Assembly (NCBI GenBank): GCA_004369085.1
Contig: ML210197.1
Span: forward strand, 62,001 to 126,000
Reading direction: 5' to 3'
DNA from: Coprinopsis marcescibilis
Taxonomy: Eukaryota > Basidiomycota > Agaricomycetes > Agaricales > Psathyrellaceae
DNA length: 64,000 nucleotides
Below the pieces are notes generated by a model, which saw nothing but the letters and a program-made list of their open reading frames with translations, made no database searches and had not been told where the DNA came from. A program made the translations under genes and the position numbers. How positions within the stretch are numbered: the first letter of the stretch is position 1; each line of letters begins with the position of its first letter. This document shows positions 11,423 to 23,714 of this stretch, piece by piece.

Positions 11423-13110
11423 TGCTGTAAGTAACCCGTTTTTCAGCAAAGGTTTTTGCTCGCCTGTATACTCACCTACCTAGGCTCACCCGCATCTCGC
11501 CCCTGCGTCAATCTTCAATTCAAGCAAGAAATATTGCGTCCAGTTTAGACGCCGATGTCGTATCGATCTTGCAGCACGCTCGTGGAACACAGGTAGTGGC
11601 GTACAGCTACGGTATGTAGTCCCTATGACTGAGTATAAACTTAAACTTTGCTTAAGCCTCAGCTTCAGCTGCAGCAGTTACCTTCCTCATCTATGACATC
11701 CTTATTACCATGAGTGACGAGGTACGCATCTCAATCTCTTCAGGCCGATTGGCTTCCACTGAAGGTCTCTTGCTCTCCTGGACTGCTCTCCCCTACTAGG
11801 TTCAATTGATATGGCCGTACGATATTCACACGCTTCCCCTCACAAAATGGAGCATAATCTCATCTCAGCACACAACAGAAATCCATGGAACTTCACCAAA
11901 ATTGCTTTCTTCTTCATTCGGTATTTTCCGCCGATGCTGGAGATGTACGTACTCTTACACAATCCCGCTCCTCACTGTTTCTAACTTGAAAGGACCCGAC
12001 GTTTCGTTCTCAGGTCAACACAATTCTACGGCGTTCCTTTACTCACGTACACCGCTAAGGGTTGCTACATCTGGAACGTCTATCAAGGGCTATCTTCAAT
12101 CCTTGTGGTTGCGGCGGTGGATTACATTCTCATCTTACGAGGTGAGCTGTTCTTGGCCGATGCTAAGACGCCAATCAATAACAGATTTGTGCTCCCACTG
12201 CCCAGTTTTTGCGATGTATCCTCGCAATAGAACCATCAAGTTTATCTCGGCGTTTCTCTATGTTGCGGAGCTCGTAACCATGGCTGTCGGCATAGGACTG
12301 GCAGTGCCGTTGCTGAAATTTGACGACAAGTGTGTGGTCTACGAGTCCCCAATTATATTTATTGTTGCGGCGTGAGTGTCTTTCTCGTCTTTCTGCGGAG
12401 TGGCCCACCCATTACCCTATAGAGGCTGCCCCATCGCATTTCAAGCCTTTCTGTTCGGTGTCACACTCTGGAAGTTTCTCAGAGCCTTTAGATCTGGTTG
12501 GGGAAACGTCCCATTTGTTCAGCTTCTGGCCCGGGATGGCACATGGGCGTTTATGGTTCTATTTGGTGCGCAACTTCGGATGACTTGCTTTCGGCCACTT
12601 CTCACGCCATGTCGTCTCAGCAATGCTCATTAGCGAAGCAGCACTGTATGGATTCGCTGCAGATGCGTATACTGGGTTTCTTTACGGGTAAGAAATATGG
12701 ACCTTGGTGGATGATCACTACGACCACTGACATTGTCGCGTAACTTTCAAGGTGGCTAAACACAGCCTTCTCGATATGCGTACGCCTTGCCCTAAAGCTA
12801 CTGCCGGCTCTTTGACTCACGTATACATCTTGCATAGGGCTATCGAGTGCTTATCAACATTAACGCTTTGAACAAGAAAAGTCGGACTGCGAATCAAGGC
12901 CAATCCCTGACGAGGACCGGCGCGGACATACAGTTCACTTCGAACATCAACACGACGCTGGAAGCCAGTCAAACCAGTAATGCGTATCGAATGACGACCT
13001 TCTCTATCTCTGTTGAAAACGATCCTGCATCTGATCGGCCTCGGGAGATAGATAGAACCGGAGTGTGCGCAGCAACTTCGAGTATATTAGTACCAGCCAG
13101 TGACATCTGA
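11423..13110 (+). CDS. DUF6533 multi-pass membrane protein
   Basis: At least nine short exons; those I could phase are 11423-11427, 11484-11611, 11657-11721, 11800-11816, 11879-11944, 11993-12141, 12206-12371 and 12423-12565, with further exons to the stop at 13110. The DUF6533 signature is clear: TFLIYDILITMSDEVQLIWP then WNFTKIAFFFIRYFPPM. Hydrophobic segments follow (YQGLSSILVVAAVDYILILR, AELVTMAVGIGLAVPLL, FQAFLFGVTLWKFL), ending in a polar Ser/Thr-rich cytosolic-like tail. This Agaricomycete family has a 7-TM-like layout; no ligand or function is established. The start exon of 5 nt and the exons after 12566 are uncertain. Confidence 0.75.
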
Positions 13111-13561
13111 GTTACAAAGCGATGGACGCTAGAATAGAAGAGTCCCTGCAATGCATCTTCTAACGGCATAATTATGGTCATCATCGCTGTGATCTGTCCT
13201 GTAAGAAAAGACCGCCCTAGGGCAGGGATGGCCATCAAAACAGTAAAGTTTTCAGTTGTGAGCGAGATAATTTAGAGCTCATAATCCTTGACAGGCACTG
13301 CACCTGGTCATACTCCGTGATGCTCGTAGCGGGTCAGACACGGATCCATGGATAAGCTGGTCTAGTCGCTTCTATCGCCCGCAGAAAGCCGCAGAAGGTC
13401 AAAAAATGTTCAAAGAGGTTCAAGGGTGATCACGATGACACAGCCTCAGTGCATGCGACCATGCGACATGAGTCAGAAGTAGCATCGGATGTTTTCTACA
13501 AGGCAAGTATAAGAACATACTGTTGGTAGTATCCTTTACATACCATCACCCACTTCATCTC
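13111..13561. other. Upstream region of GNAT copy 1
   Basis: No ORF supported. The last about 60 bases resemble the region just upstream of GNAT copy 2 (shared GAGTCAGAAGT and a TATAAG box), so the duplication included the promoter. Confidence 0.4.
13507..13513 (+). promoter_or_regulatory. TATA-like box, GNAT copy 1
   Basis: GTATAAG about 50 bases before the ATG; a matching box stands before copy 2. Confidence 0.4.
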
Positions 13562-14419
13562 ATGGCATCGTTCCCCGAGTCTATCGTCAGAGTGCGGCAG
13601 TTCAAAGCAGAGGATGAGCAAATAGTGCAGCACCTATTCACCGTGGGGATAGGATACGGGGGTCAGTGGACTGTATTATCCCGCGGCCATGGTCAAGTTA
13701 ACCAAGATGTCTACACAAATAGTTGGCTCTACGAGGCATCATGTTCTGAGAGCGAGTTTGACTAGGCCCAACTCGTTGATTGCGTACTTTCTCTGCGCGA
13801 TAGGGCTATCTGTTGGACTGTTCTCCCGAGATGCTTCCCAGCGACTGCTTGGAGCATTCATATCGGCGGCTTCCACCCTGTTCTTTGTCGTCCACCGTCG
13901 AGCGTTGAGTCGGATGATGCTAAAGCACGCCGACAATCGCAATCATAGCGACATGCATAATGTCTACAGCCACTACAAGATTGCATCAAACGGTCCTGAT
14001 AATTTCTGGGTCGCTGAGCTGGTCAATAAGCGCGAAACCAGTGGAAGGGTGGTGGGATGCGTTGGACTGGGTGAGTCTAGACATGTTTTCTCATAGTATA
14101 TGAGCCTAGACTAACCCTTTCTTAAGACACTTCTCCCATACCTGGTGACGGAACCGCAGAGTTACGTCGTATGGCGGTGGATCCCACTGTACGCGGTCGA
14201 GGAATAGGCAAATTGCTCATTCAAGCGGCGATAGACCATGCAAAGACCCACCGAGTCACAACAATATGGCTTACTACAAGCGGTCACCAAACCGTCGCGA
14301 CTGGTCTGTACGAGAAATTTGGTTGGAAAAGGCTGAGCACGCGGTCTCGTTTGGCTTCGCCTAACAAATTTGCTGATTGGGTCGATGTTCGCCTCGTAGA
14401 TTTCGTTTTAACCTTGTGA
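13562..14419 (+). CDS. Membrane-anchored GNAT N-acetyltransferase (copy 1)
   Basis: Three exons: 13562-13661, 13723-14070 and 14127-14419, giving 246 residues. The GNAT acetyl-CoA site is clear (RRMAVDPTVRGRGIGKLLI, motif A with R-G-R-G-I-G), followed by TTIWLTTSGHQ and LYEKFGWKR, the usual motif B end. Before the catalytic half are two hydrophobic segments (SLIAYFLCAIGLSVGLF and GAFISAASTLFFVV), so the enzyme is probably anchored in a membrane with the catalytic domain in the cytosol, as in the NAT8/camello-like group. Substrate unknown. It forms a direct tandem pair with 14945-15807, with identical intron positions. Confidence 0.85.
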
Positions 14420-14944
14420 TATATCCATGCCAAAACTCAAGGCTCCTCTTATACATGTACTCTAGAACAACTTACAATATCAAACACCTTAATTTTGTCA
14501 ACAAATGAACACGGGAGACCAACATTTAAGCGCCCGCATCTGCACTGGTACCCCGGCTTCTCAGAGCTGAAAGGGTTACTGGCTTTGCATGAACAAAACG
14601 GTGCTCGCAGTTATGGATTAGCTATACGAAAGTCCTGGGGCTACCTGTCAACTGTGACATATTTCTACTCGATAGGTTTGAGGTTAACTACTTACAGGCT
14701 ATACGTAGATCGTAATTTATTAAACTTTGACAAAGCACTCCACATGTAACGCTCGTCGCGGACTTTCGATAATTTGACCAGCTGCTCCAGTTCACAGAAG
14801 TATAATTCTGTTCAGGGTTGATCATGAGAATATGACAGTATGAGTCAGAAGTTGGGCCGGGAGTTTTGTTGGCAGGAAATAGGTATAAGGACAAATGATC
14901 TAATACCCCCCAGTTTTCAACCCATATCATCCCCCATTCACTAA
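14420..14944. other. Spacer between the two GNAT copies
   Basis: No supported gene. Contains a promoter segment similar to that of copy 1, with a TATA-like box at 14884. Confidence 0.4.
14884..14890 (+). promoter_or_regulatory. TATA-like box, GNAT copy 2
   Basis: TATAAGG about 55 bases before the ATG. Confidence 0.4.
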
Positions 14945-15807
14945 ATGGATTTGTCCCCCGAATCCATCGTAAGAGTGCGCCAGTTTAAAGCAGAAGATGC
15001 ACAGAGGGTACAGGACCTATTCGTTGCGGGGATAGGATACGGCGGTTAGTGCATTTGCTCGCGTTTTTAAATGTATGGCAACTTGAAGTTAACCGATGTA
15101 AACGCACATAGTTGGCTCTGCGAGGCATCAAGTTCTGAGGGCGAGTCTGACTAGACCCAACTCGTTGATCGCATACTTTCTCTGCGCGATAGGCCTGTCC
15201 CTCGTACTGTTCTCCAGCGATTCCTCCAAGCGACTGCTTGGAGCAGTCATATCGGCGGCCTCCACCCTGTTCTTTTTCGTCCATCGTCGAGCGCTGAGTA
15301 AAATGGTTCTAAACCACGCCAACAATCGCAATATTCGCGACTTACACGACGTGTGCGACCACTACAAGCTTGCATCCAACGGGCCAGATAATTTCTGGGT
15401 TGTAGAGCTGATCAATAGGGGCAAAACTAGGGGAAGGGTGGTAGGCTGCGTTGGACTGGGTGAGTCTAGACATGTTTTTTACGTAGTATGAACCTAATAG
15501 GCTAACCCTTCCTTAAGACACCTCTTCCATACCTGGCGGGACTGCAGAGCTGCGTCGTATGGCAGTGGATCCCACTGTACGCAATCGAGGAGTTGGCAAA
15601 TTGCTCATTCAAGCGGCGATAGACCACGCACAGAGTCACAGAGTCACGACAATATGGCTTACTACAAGCGGCCATCAAACCATCGCGACTGGTTTGTATG
15701 AGAAGTTTGGTTGGAAAAGGCTGAACGCGCGTTCTCGGTTGGCTTCACCTAATATTCTTGCCGATTGGGTAGATGGTTACCTTGTAGATTACGTTTTGGC
15801 CTTGTGA
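14945..15807 (+). CDS. Membrane-anchored GNAT N-acetyltransferase (copy 2)
   Basis: Three exons: 14945-15044, 15112-15459 and 15518-15807, giving 245 residues. Exons 1 and 2 have the same lengths as copy 1 (100 and 348 nt). Motif A reads VRNRGVGKLL, and the two hydrophobic segments are kept (AYFLCAIGLSLVLF, AVISAASTLFFFV). Most differences from copy 1 are conservative, which suggests both are under selection. The N-terminus differs slightly (MDLSPES against MASFPES). Function inferred as in copy 1; substrate unknown. Confidence 0.85.
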
Positions 15808-16299
15808 ATATCTATACTACCATCAGGACCCCCCACAATAGAAAACACCTCAGCTACGATTATGCCGACAAACAGATGGACTTGGAATTGCTCCCATATC
15901 TCAGGCTGAACCGCCGGTGACCAATCTGGGAGCCGGAAGGGTCTTTGATTTGTAAAGGTTATAGATAGCCAGGCATACTACTTAGTACCTGCGGGTTCGA
16001 CCTTTGCGGGTGTCGTGGCTGGTGTTGTATTCGATCTGTCTCTCACAGTTTGCTGCAAGCACCTTATTTTCACAAGAAAATCAACGCGGTCTCAAAGAGG
16101 GAGCTATCTCCAGAGCCCAATGTCTGCGAAGCCTGCTATGCGTTAGAACCAACTCTTCTGCGACTCTTTCCTAATCTTCTCATGAAAGGCAAAATTCGGA
16201 ACCGCCCAGCCCCTAAGTGAGTCACAATCTGAGTTTGAAACGCGTAATTAACCAGGAAATTTGTCAGGGCGCGTCGCGTCATCTTTGTTTCACCCCATC
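15808..16299. other. Intergenic region before RAD7
   Basis: I see no ORF or repeat of note; it presumably carries the RAD7 promoter. Confidence 0.4.
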
Positions 16300-18524
16300 A
16301 TGAGCAGAGGTCCCGCAAATGCCAACAATATTCGAGGGCCCACGTCTGCATTGACGGATTTTCTGAGGGTAAGTCCTAAACCTAGACTTTCATAATTGTC
16401 TTTTGACTCTGGAAAATCGTTCATAGGAGGCTGGAATCACACATGCCTTCATAGCGCGGCGGCGAGCTGCCACGCAGCAGGCACCGCAACAGGCAGCACA
16501 GCAGGACAATGCCCAGGCTGGTTCCAGCAACGCCCAAAACACATCTCAGCAGGCCAGTGCTAGCGGATCGTCCTCCAGGCCTTCTAGAGCAGCGAGTAGA
16601 CGGGTGAGTGCCAAATCGTTCGACAAAGAATGACACGTTGACAGCTGGTCGATGGTTCAGACGTCTGGATATAATTCGGACAATTTGGATGAAGAAGACA
16701 ACGATGCGCCCATGGACTTAGATGATGAGGACACAAAAGAAACTATCCCAACGCCAGCACCGAAAAAGCGGAAACTCACTAAGGCCGCAGAAGCCAAATT
16801 GAAAACCGAGGCCAAAAAGAAGGCGAAAGGCAAGAAAGGCAGCGACGACGAATATGAAGATGAAGATGATGACCCTTATACCTCGTTGTCCAAGTCAATG
16901 TGGACCAACGCAGGGCCGAAACCGCCAGCTGGCAGCTTTGCAGACTGTGCAAAGTGCGGGAAGCAGTTCACTGTGGTGCGTTCCGTCCTTGTTCCACATC
17001 GACGCTTTTGTTGATTTAGTGGTGTCGTAGACCAAATACACGTTGGCGGCGAACCCACCACCAGGCTGGCTGTGTCACCTCTGCGCGAAATCCTCAGGAC
17101 AGGATCCGTTTAAGAAATCCGCCGCTCCCAAGAAGCGTAAGGCTCCTGCAGATAAGAGAGAGGTTATCCATTTCATTGAGAATAGACTTCCTACCCTTGT
17201 CAATATTTGTATCAAGGTACGTGGATGAGTCGCTTGCATCATCACACACTTACGGTTCTGTAGTTGTTGACCAAGCACATCGACGACGTGGAGTCTCTCG
17301 GCGACATAGGGACATTGAACTTCGAAGCTATTTCCAAAGCCATGTCAAAGAATCGGTCGCTGTGGGTGGAAATCCTGTTTCTTCTGGGAACTGTACTGAT
17401 GAAAGTCTCAAAATAGCACGACCGAGAACGCCAAGCTTTTCTATAACGCAACGAACTCCCGACTTACATTCCACGATGCCACTAACCTTTCCCCCACCGC
17501 TTTCCAGACCTTGGCGTACCTCAACTCAAACCTGACCTCTCTGCGACTCGACTTTTGTGGCCAAATCGACGATTCGTCATTCAAAGCATTCACCACCTCG
17601 CTCCCCGCCCTGAAGCGCATCGAATTACTAGGACCATTCCTGGTTCGAGTGCCAGCATGGAAAGCGTTCTTCAAAGCCCACCCCGACCTCGAAGGTTTCC
17701 TCATCACGCAAAGCCCCCGCTTCGACCTTGACTGCATCCGTACCCTCGTCAAACACTGCCCAAACCTCACCGAACTGCGACTTAAGGAGGTTGGCAAGAT
17801 GTCCGATCTATTCCTCGAAGAAATCGCCAACCTCGGAGAAGGCTTGACCTACCTTGACATCTCCTGTCCCGGCAAGGAGTCGTGCAGCGAAGCAGCCATC
17901 GTTGGCTTGCTCTCCGAGATCGGTGGAAGCTTGAAGAACCTCGATGTCACCAAGCACGACCTGTTTTCGAGGCAGTTCCTAATGGACGGACTGTTGCCCA
18001 ACGTCAAGACGCTCGAGATTCTGAACATGTCGCATTTGGTTGAGTTGCTCGACGAGGACGTGGCAGAGTTTTTCGCTGAATGGACGAACTCACCTTTGGT
18101 GCAACTGGAGCTGAGTCGGATACCCGAACTGAAGGGCGAGGCTTTGGGGAGCATTATGAAGCATTCGGGCAATGCGCTCGAACTGCTGAATATCAACGGA
18201 TGGAAGGATGTCGAGGAGGATGCGTTGAAGACGATAGGCCGGCTCGGGAAAGAGTTGAAGAAGCTGGATGTTGGGTTCTGTCGCGCAGTCGACGACTTTT
18301 TGATCAAGTCGTGGTTGGAGGGTGAGGAGGTGAATGGCGTGATGCGGGGCGGATGCAGACATCTTCGGGAGCTCAAGGTGTGGGGGTGTAATAAGGTTTC
18401 GGCTGCGTGTCCGCGCAAGGTGAGATTTCTATCTTCTATAGGGGGCGCGGCGTTGACGTTCAACATTGACCAGGCTGGAACTATCATTCATGGTGTTGAA
18501 TCGCACATCGTTCGTACCTCTTAG
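16300..18524 (+). CDS. RAD7: DNA repair protein Rad7
   Basis: Seven exons in frame: 16300-16368, 16427-16603, 16661-16975, 17031-17216, 17264-17361, 17417-18419 and 18474-18524, giving 632 residues. Rad7 works in the nucleus with Rad16 in global-genome nucleotide excision repair and in a Cullin/Elongin ubiquitin ligase. The N-terminus has the Rad7 signature (NIRGPTSALTDFLREAGI), then an acidic and Lys-rich nuclear-type linker (PKKRKLTK). A four-Cys zinc-like motif follows (CAKCGKQF, WLCHLCAK), split by an intron. The C-terminal about 400 residues are leucine-rich repeats (LTSLRLDFCGQIDD, LTYLDISCPG, LELLNINGWKDV, LKKLDVGFC). Length fits the family. Confidence 0.92.
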
Positions 18525-19079
18525 TTCGCTCTACTTACCCCCCTCGTGGGATCTGCTCTTGTCGCTATATACCTCTAATACAAGCGTTTTTTGGGATGAT
18601 ATAACTAATGCAAGATCCATGATGGGCCATGGCGTGCGAGCTCATTTATACTTCGCGCAGAAGAGCAAGTGATGATTAAATAAATAATATTTGCCACGAA
18701 AGCTAGATTTGAAACGCTGAGAAAGACGGAAAGAAAGGTGCTGTACAAATACAAAGGTAGAGTAGATCATAATTTCTCAAAAGAAAAGATTCATGTGCTG
18801 AAGCCCGAGAAGACTGTACCTCCAAAACAAATGGAATCGGGGGTACAGTCTGCGGGCACACTGTCCCTCAATAACGTAGACTGTGGTGGCAACATCGGTC
18901 TTTCCTGCTGAGGGAGAAATAAAAAATGGGGCATACATTTCGGTACTAAAGTGAATCGTGACGCGTCATGTATAACAACGAGTCAACAATGAAAAAGAGG
19001 GGGGGCCAAGGTGAAAAAGAAAACACATTCATATTCTGGAAAATAAAAAAAGGCCGAATGAAGGCTCGCGAGTCGCCGT
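18525..19079. other. Convergent intergenic region RAD7 / Argonaute 1
   Basis: AT-rich shared 3' flank of two convergent genes, with A-rich stretches near 18960-19070. No ORF supported. Confidence 0.45.
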
Positions 19080-22000
19080 TCACTTGAAATCAAGTCAGAT
19101 ATATGAAATTACTTCAACTGGACAAAGGAATTGAATCTCACAGCAAAGTACATGTTCTTCGACGCATAGGCAGACAGAGGGGTGTCATCAAACTCCTTTT
19201 TGAGCCTTTGGAAAAAGTCTTCTGCGCTCTCAGGAGCGTTGGGATTGCGTGTCATTGGATGCCTTGGAGGGAACCTGTAGCGAGCCTGCTCGCACGCCTT
19301 ATCGGCATCTTGGTTCAAAGAAGTCAGCGGAGGGGGAATAAACTTGAGGCTAGAAGTGCTTACAATAGACAGGAATGGGGATAGAGACCGAGCGGGTAGC
19401 GCTAGCATATCCGTGACACAAACAGTAGGACATCTCTTGCATTTTATCAGCGCTGTTGATTGATGGGCGCTTAATCAGCTTCCGCTTTCGAAGCCAATAT
19501 GACAATAACCCTGCGAGACTTACGAAAATCCATTCTCCTGAACGCGAGGAGGCATATTGTCAGCATACTGTATACATCACTTCAGATATGTCAGGGCTTA
19601 CATCATATAGCACTGTGTAATGAGCTGGTCTGCTTGTTCCTAAGATTCCCCCGTGGCTCAACAGATAAAAGTCGAATTCGATGGGATGGGTGATCACTGT
19701 GTCCACAACGGTTCCTGCTAGGGCATTCTCGGATCTGGGGTCCCTGAATTCTCGATTCACGGCATGGAACCTACATAATAAGAGCCTTCAGTACCTGTGA
19801 CGAGTCCGTTGATTGTCTTAATCCTCACCTAATGTGATGCCTCTTGCCGACGATGATGTATGTGAGCTTGCACTGAGAGATTTCAAGCTCCAAGAGAGCG
19901 CCTATATACTCGCGAATAAGCCACGCGTATCTGAGAATTAATTCAATCATACCTTTAATCGCCATCACCTCTGCAAGAGAGAAATTCATCAAGACCTTCA
20001 GAAAACTGATGCAATCAAATAAGGAAAACTCTGCTCACCGTCTTCCTTCACTTGCTTGAACTGGCCCTCAGAGACGCCGTCTGGGAGAAAGGTATGAATA
20101 TATGCCAAATGAATAGACCGAGCATACTTACCCCGATAGAAGATCAGCTTTGCGGGACTTTTCTTTCGAATGGACTGGAAATCCTTCAACGCATGCTTAA
20201 AAAGGGGGTGTTACTAATATTAAAGAAGCACAGAGGGTTTGGGATTACCTTGACCATCTGTTTCAAATCTAAGATGATTTCCTGGCGCCCTGGCTGGATA
20301 CTGTCTTTGGCATTATACTTCATCCCGTAGAGATCGACACTCCACACAACAGCAGCGAATGAGGGCGGAATGTCGTCTCCTTGACCAGAACCTGGACTCG
20401 GATGCGTTACATCGGCACCTAATACAGATTAGCAAATTTGGCTAGGGTTAATTCGATAATATTTACCCATGACCATGGTTGCGCTCACAGGGTCACCCAA
20501 ACCCGAGGCACGGTTAAGCTTTATAGCCTCTGGGACGCAGTTGATTCCTCCGAGTTTGGCGTTCAGTCTGCAAACGTTTCATCATCAGGCTCAGAAACTT
20601 CCAAGTTTGTATAAATGCCTCACTGGATCATTACATTGGCCCAGTACTGTGGTCGTGCTGCCTTGCATCGGCCAGACTTCACGCACTGGGTTGCGATCCC
20701 GGGTGACTAAAGACGGGTAGCATTTTATGTGATTAATGAAGGTCGGTTGCAGGGTATGGGATACTGTATACATACCTGATAATTCCCAAAGCTAAATTGT
20801 CCCCGTTAGCGTTGATCAATTGAAAATTCCTGAGAGATCTTTAACGTACAATTTACTTGCTATGCGTATATAATCACTGCCGTTGTCTGGTAGAACAATC
20901 AGGAAGAACTGGGGAGGGTTTCCAGCTTGAAACATCTTTATCGCTTCCTCTCTGAGTTTCTAAATTTCAATATCGAGTTAGGCAGAAAACACCCTAAAGG
21001 CAAGCAGTACTCACTACTGGAATGTTGCTTTGTGTTTCAATGCGACAAGCTACAGGTCTTGCATTGATTACTATTCCTGTGAATCGCGAGAACAGTAAAT
21101 GGTCAGCAGAGTAAAGTTAAGTTGAAGGTTATGCGATCCATACCCATCTTCCTCGCCTCATTCGTGAGAGCGGTGACCATGGCGTCACGATCCTTGTCAT
21201 CAAACTCAGAAGTCGTTGCAAATACAGCGACTATCCAGTGTATTATCGGGTCGCACGCCTCGTGCACCTTCTTGTCCTTCCTATGACATACATGTCAATC
21301 ACATTAAGCGCTTAAAGTATACGAACAGATACATACATGTTCCACGACCCGTGAAAAGGAGTCTGCATATGCGGGAATATGTCGTCAGCATTATCATCAT
21401 GAAAATGGAGCTTAAGAAGCGGACTACCTCAGTAGATTTTCCTCCGTATATCTGCTTTGGCGCCATGAGCTGTCTGGCGACGATATCAAGTGGACCATCT
21501 TGAGTGTTGATGTCCATGCCAAACGATTGGAGGAAGGGCGAGGTGGAGTATTCCAAGAGCTGAGGAATTACCGGTCAATAACTATCGCAGCTAGTAAATG
21601 GAATTTTATTGGGCACCTTTACACCGTCTTGTATGATCTCAAAGCGATCCTCGGGTTTTATTTTAGAGAAGGACACAAATGCAGACGTCTTGTTCGGAGG
21701 GATTTGCCTCTTGACAAATTGGTTTGGGAGTACATTGCACAGTTCTAACGGCACCAGTGCATGTTTGCCGACCTGAGATAAGGTATCTTTAGAGGCGCCT
21801 TCGGAAAGTTCATAACTCTTACCAGAGCGCAGATTACCCCAGGAAAGCGAAGGGGATAATGAAGGTTGGCGAAGTGTTGAGCAACGGACACGAGTTCAGT
21901 GCCGTTGTGGAACATCTCTTGGTTTGCGGCTTTCGAAGTTAGCCCTCGAACTATTCGAACCTTTGATCCCGTCGTAGGTATGGTGACCTTGAGTCCCATG

Positions 22001-23255
22001 ACGAATCTTGCGGTTTCGCGATGGGCGTCTCCCTTGAAGTTACCGTGTTCAGGGCAGAAGAGGCTTGGGTTCCCTTGTCGACCCATGTCAATGAAGTCGA
22101 TACAAAGGTCAAGAAGACTACCCGGTAGGTACATCATAGCGGCAGTGATATCGACATTTACGAAAAATGTGTCAATGCCTGGGCGAAGGGATTGGAAGAG
22201 CCCTCGGCAAAGCTCAATGCCTCCCCCAATGGGTCGAGTACCCAGGTCTCTGATGAAAAATGATTTCCCTCTGAAGGGGTACTTGGCAGAGGGCACCATG
22301 CGGATGGCGACGTTGCACGTCTGGAAGTAAATCAGCGGGTACGCTGGGAAATATGTCAATGAAAGTCACTTTACCATGATGCCTGTGATTGTCTCGCTTT
22401 GAAGGGAATCCGTGCCAAAAACGAAACTGTCCAAGTTTCTGAGGAGATCCTGTCAGTCCAAATCTCATAGTTACTAACGAGAGCGCTCACTCCTGATTTA
22501 TTGCCCCGACAAGTTGAAGAGAGACTCGATAGGGATTGACCCTTCGAGAGAGGATGGGGACGAAGAACTGGTGGGACGACGCCAATTAGTAACATGAAGA
22601 GGGGGTGTACGCTCGATCTGAACCAACCTCTTGAGTACCCTCATTGCTGAGTGAAAGCTTCTTTGGGGAGTATAGGTTTTTACGACCGTCATAAGAGGCC
22701 TTATGCGTAAAGATGTCCGGTGCCACGTCGTGTTGAAGGGCCAAGATGATTTCTATGTTAAGGACTTTGTTTAAATCCGGCGGATCCGTTGTAACTGCAG
22801 AGGCACGAACGGTAAGACGAGCGTCACATCCAGGAGGGTGCCGTTTGGCAGCTGGGCCGAATTGACTAAACGTACCATCATAGTGATATACAATCTGACT
22901 CTTAACAGACGCGCGATAGCAGTTGGCAATAATCTTGACTTGCTTTCCTTCTACACCGAAGGCTGGGCGCTTCTCTGCAACGGTCAGGGGGCGATCCGCT
23001 TCACCATCAAAAAGGATGCATAGGGCCCGAATGATTTAGTAGGTCAACAAGATATGTATTACAGCAGAGACGGGGAGGTTCCTATCTATGCTTAAACTCA
23101 CCAAGCGTCCAGCCAACTAACTGTGTACTCTCGTTGGCACCAGCGCCTGCACCAGCACCATCAGCCCTTATCGCAGGTGCTTGGGAAGGTTTACCTCCCC
23201 CAGCAGCTACGGTACGAGTACTCGTGGGCTTCTTGCGTGAAGACTTTGGGGCCAT
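19080..23255 (-). CDS. AGO: Argonaute protein (copy 1), slicer residues intact
   Basis: A many-exon gene from ATG at 23255 to a stop codon at 19082-19080. It is the effector of RNA silencing, binding small RNAs and cutting matching transcripts. Domains in order: a short Lys/Gly/Ala N-tail; N domain ([29 protein letters not shown]); linker 1 and PAZ ([33 protein letters not shown]); linker 2; MID ([26 protein letters not shown]); PIWI. The catalytic tetrad is visible: D in [10 protein letters not shown] (codon 20413-20411), E in [10 protein letters not shown] in [10 protein letters not shown] (codon split by an intron) and H in FYLLSHGG (codon 19655-19653). The protein ends MYFA, with the stop codon in its own exon. 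A TATA-like box lies about 100 bases upstream. Exact internal exon borders are partly inferred. Confidence 0.9.
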
Positions 23256-23714
23256 CGATAGTTACAAGAACAATGAGAGAGAAAGGTTCAATCTTTAACA
23301 GCTTGTTCAACCGTTTGAAAGGTAGAGAAAGAGGAACTGGGGGAATACCTGGGATTATATAGCCACAGAGAGTGCTGCGGGATGTCAGAGAACCTCAATT
23401 CGGCTTTTGACTCACATATCAACCCCGGTCCCGCAGGTATCTCATGACTCCCAGCGAGATTGACTCATGAGAGCAAGCTGACATATCACTGTATCACAGT
23501 TTCCAGGTTGTCTTATTGTCTTGGGAAGGAGCCGAGGCTTTCGAGGCGTGGTATGTAGCTGAAGTCGCCTGAGGGTTCGATGTCCACAGAAGTCGGCGAC
23601 AAGATAAACTCGTAAACTGCGATTATTCATTTTATACGAGAGTACACAAGCGAAGTAACCCAGATTAAGATGGACCACCTCGCAAGAAGCTCGGGGATCA
23701 TGAAGAGAAACCAT
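23256..23714. other. Promoter region of Argonaute 1 / 3' flank of the AA9 gene
   Basis: No supported ORF. Contains the TATA-like box at 23354-23362 on the minus strand. Confidence 0.4.
23354..23362 (-). promoter_or_regulatory. TATA-like box, Argonaute 1
   Basis: CTATATAAT on the minus strand about 100 bases before the ATG; the second Argonaute gene has a similar box at a similar distance. Confidence 0.4.

Noticed and set aside
15985..16010. GGGTTCGACC, like a tRNA T-loop
   Set aside because: No flanking T-stem, anticodon arm or acceptor stem can be folded. Similar GTTCGA words at 23568, 28535 and 59868 failed the same test.
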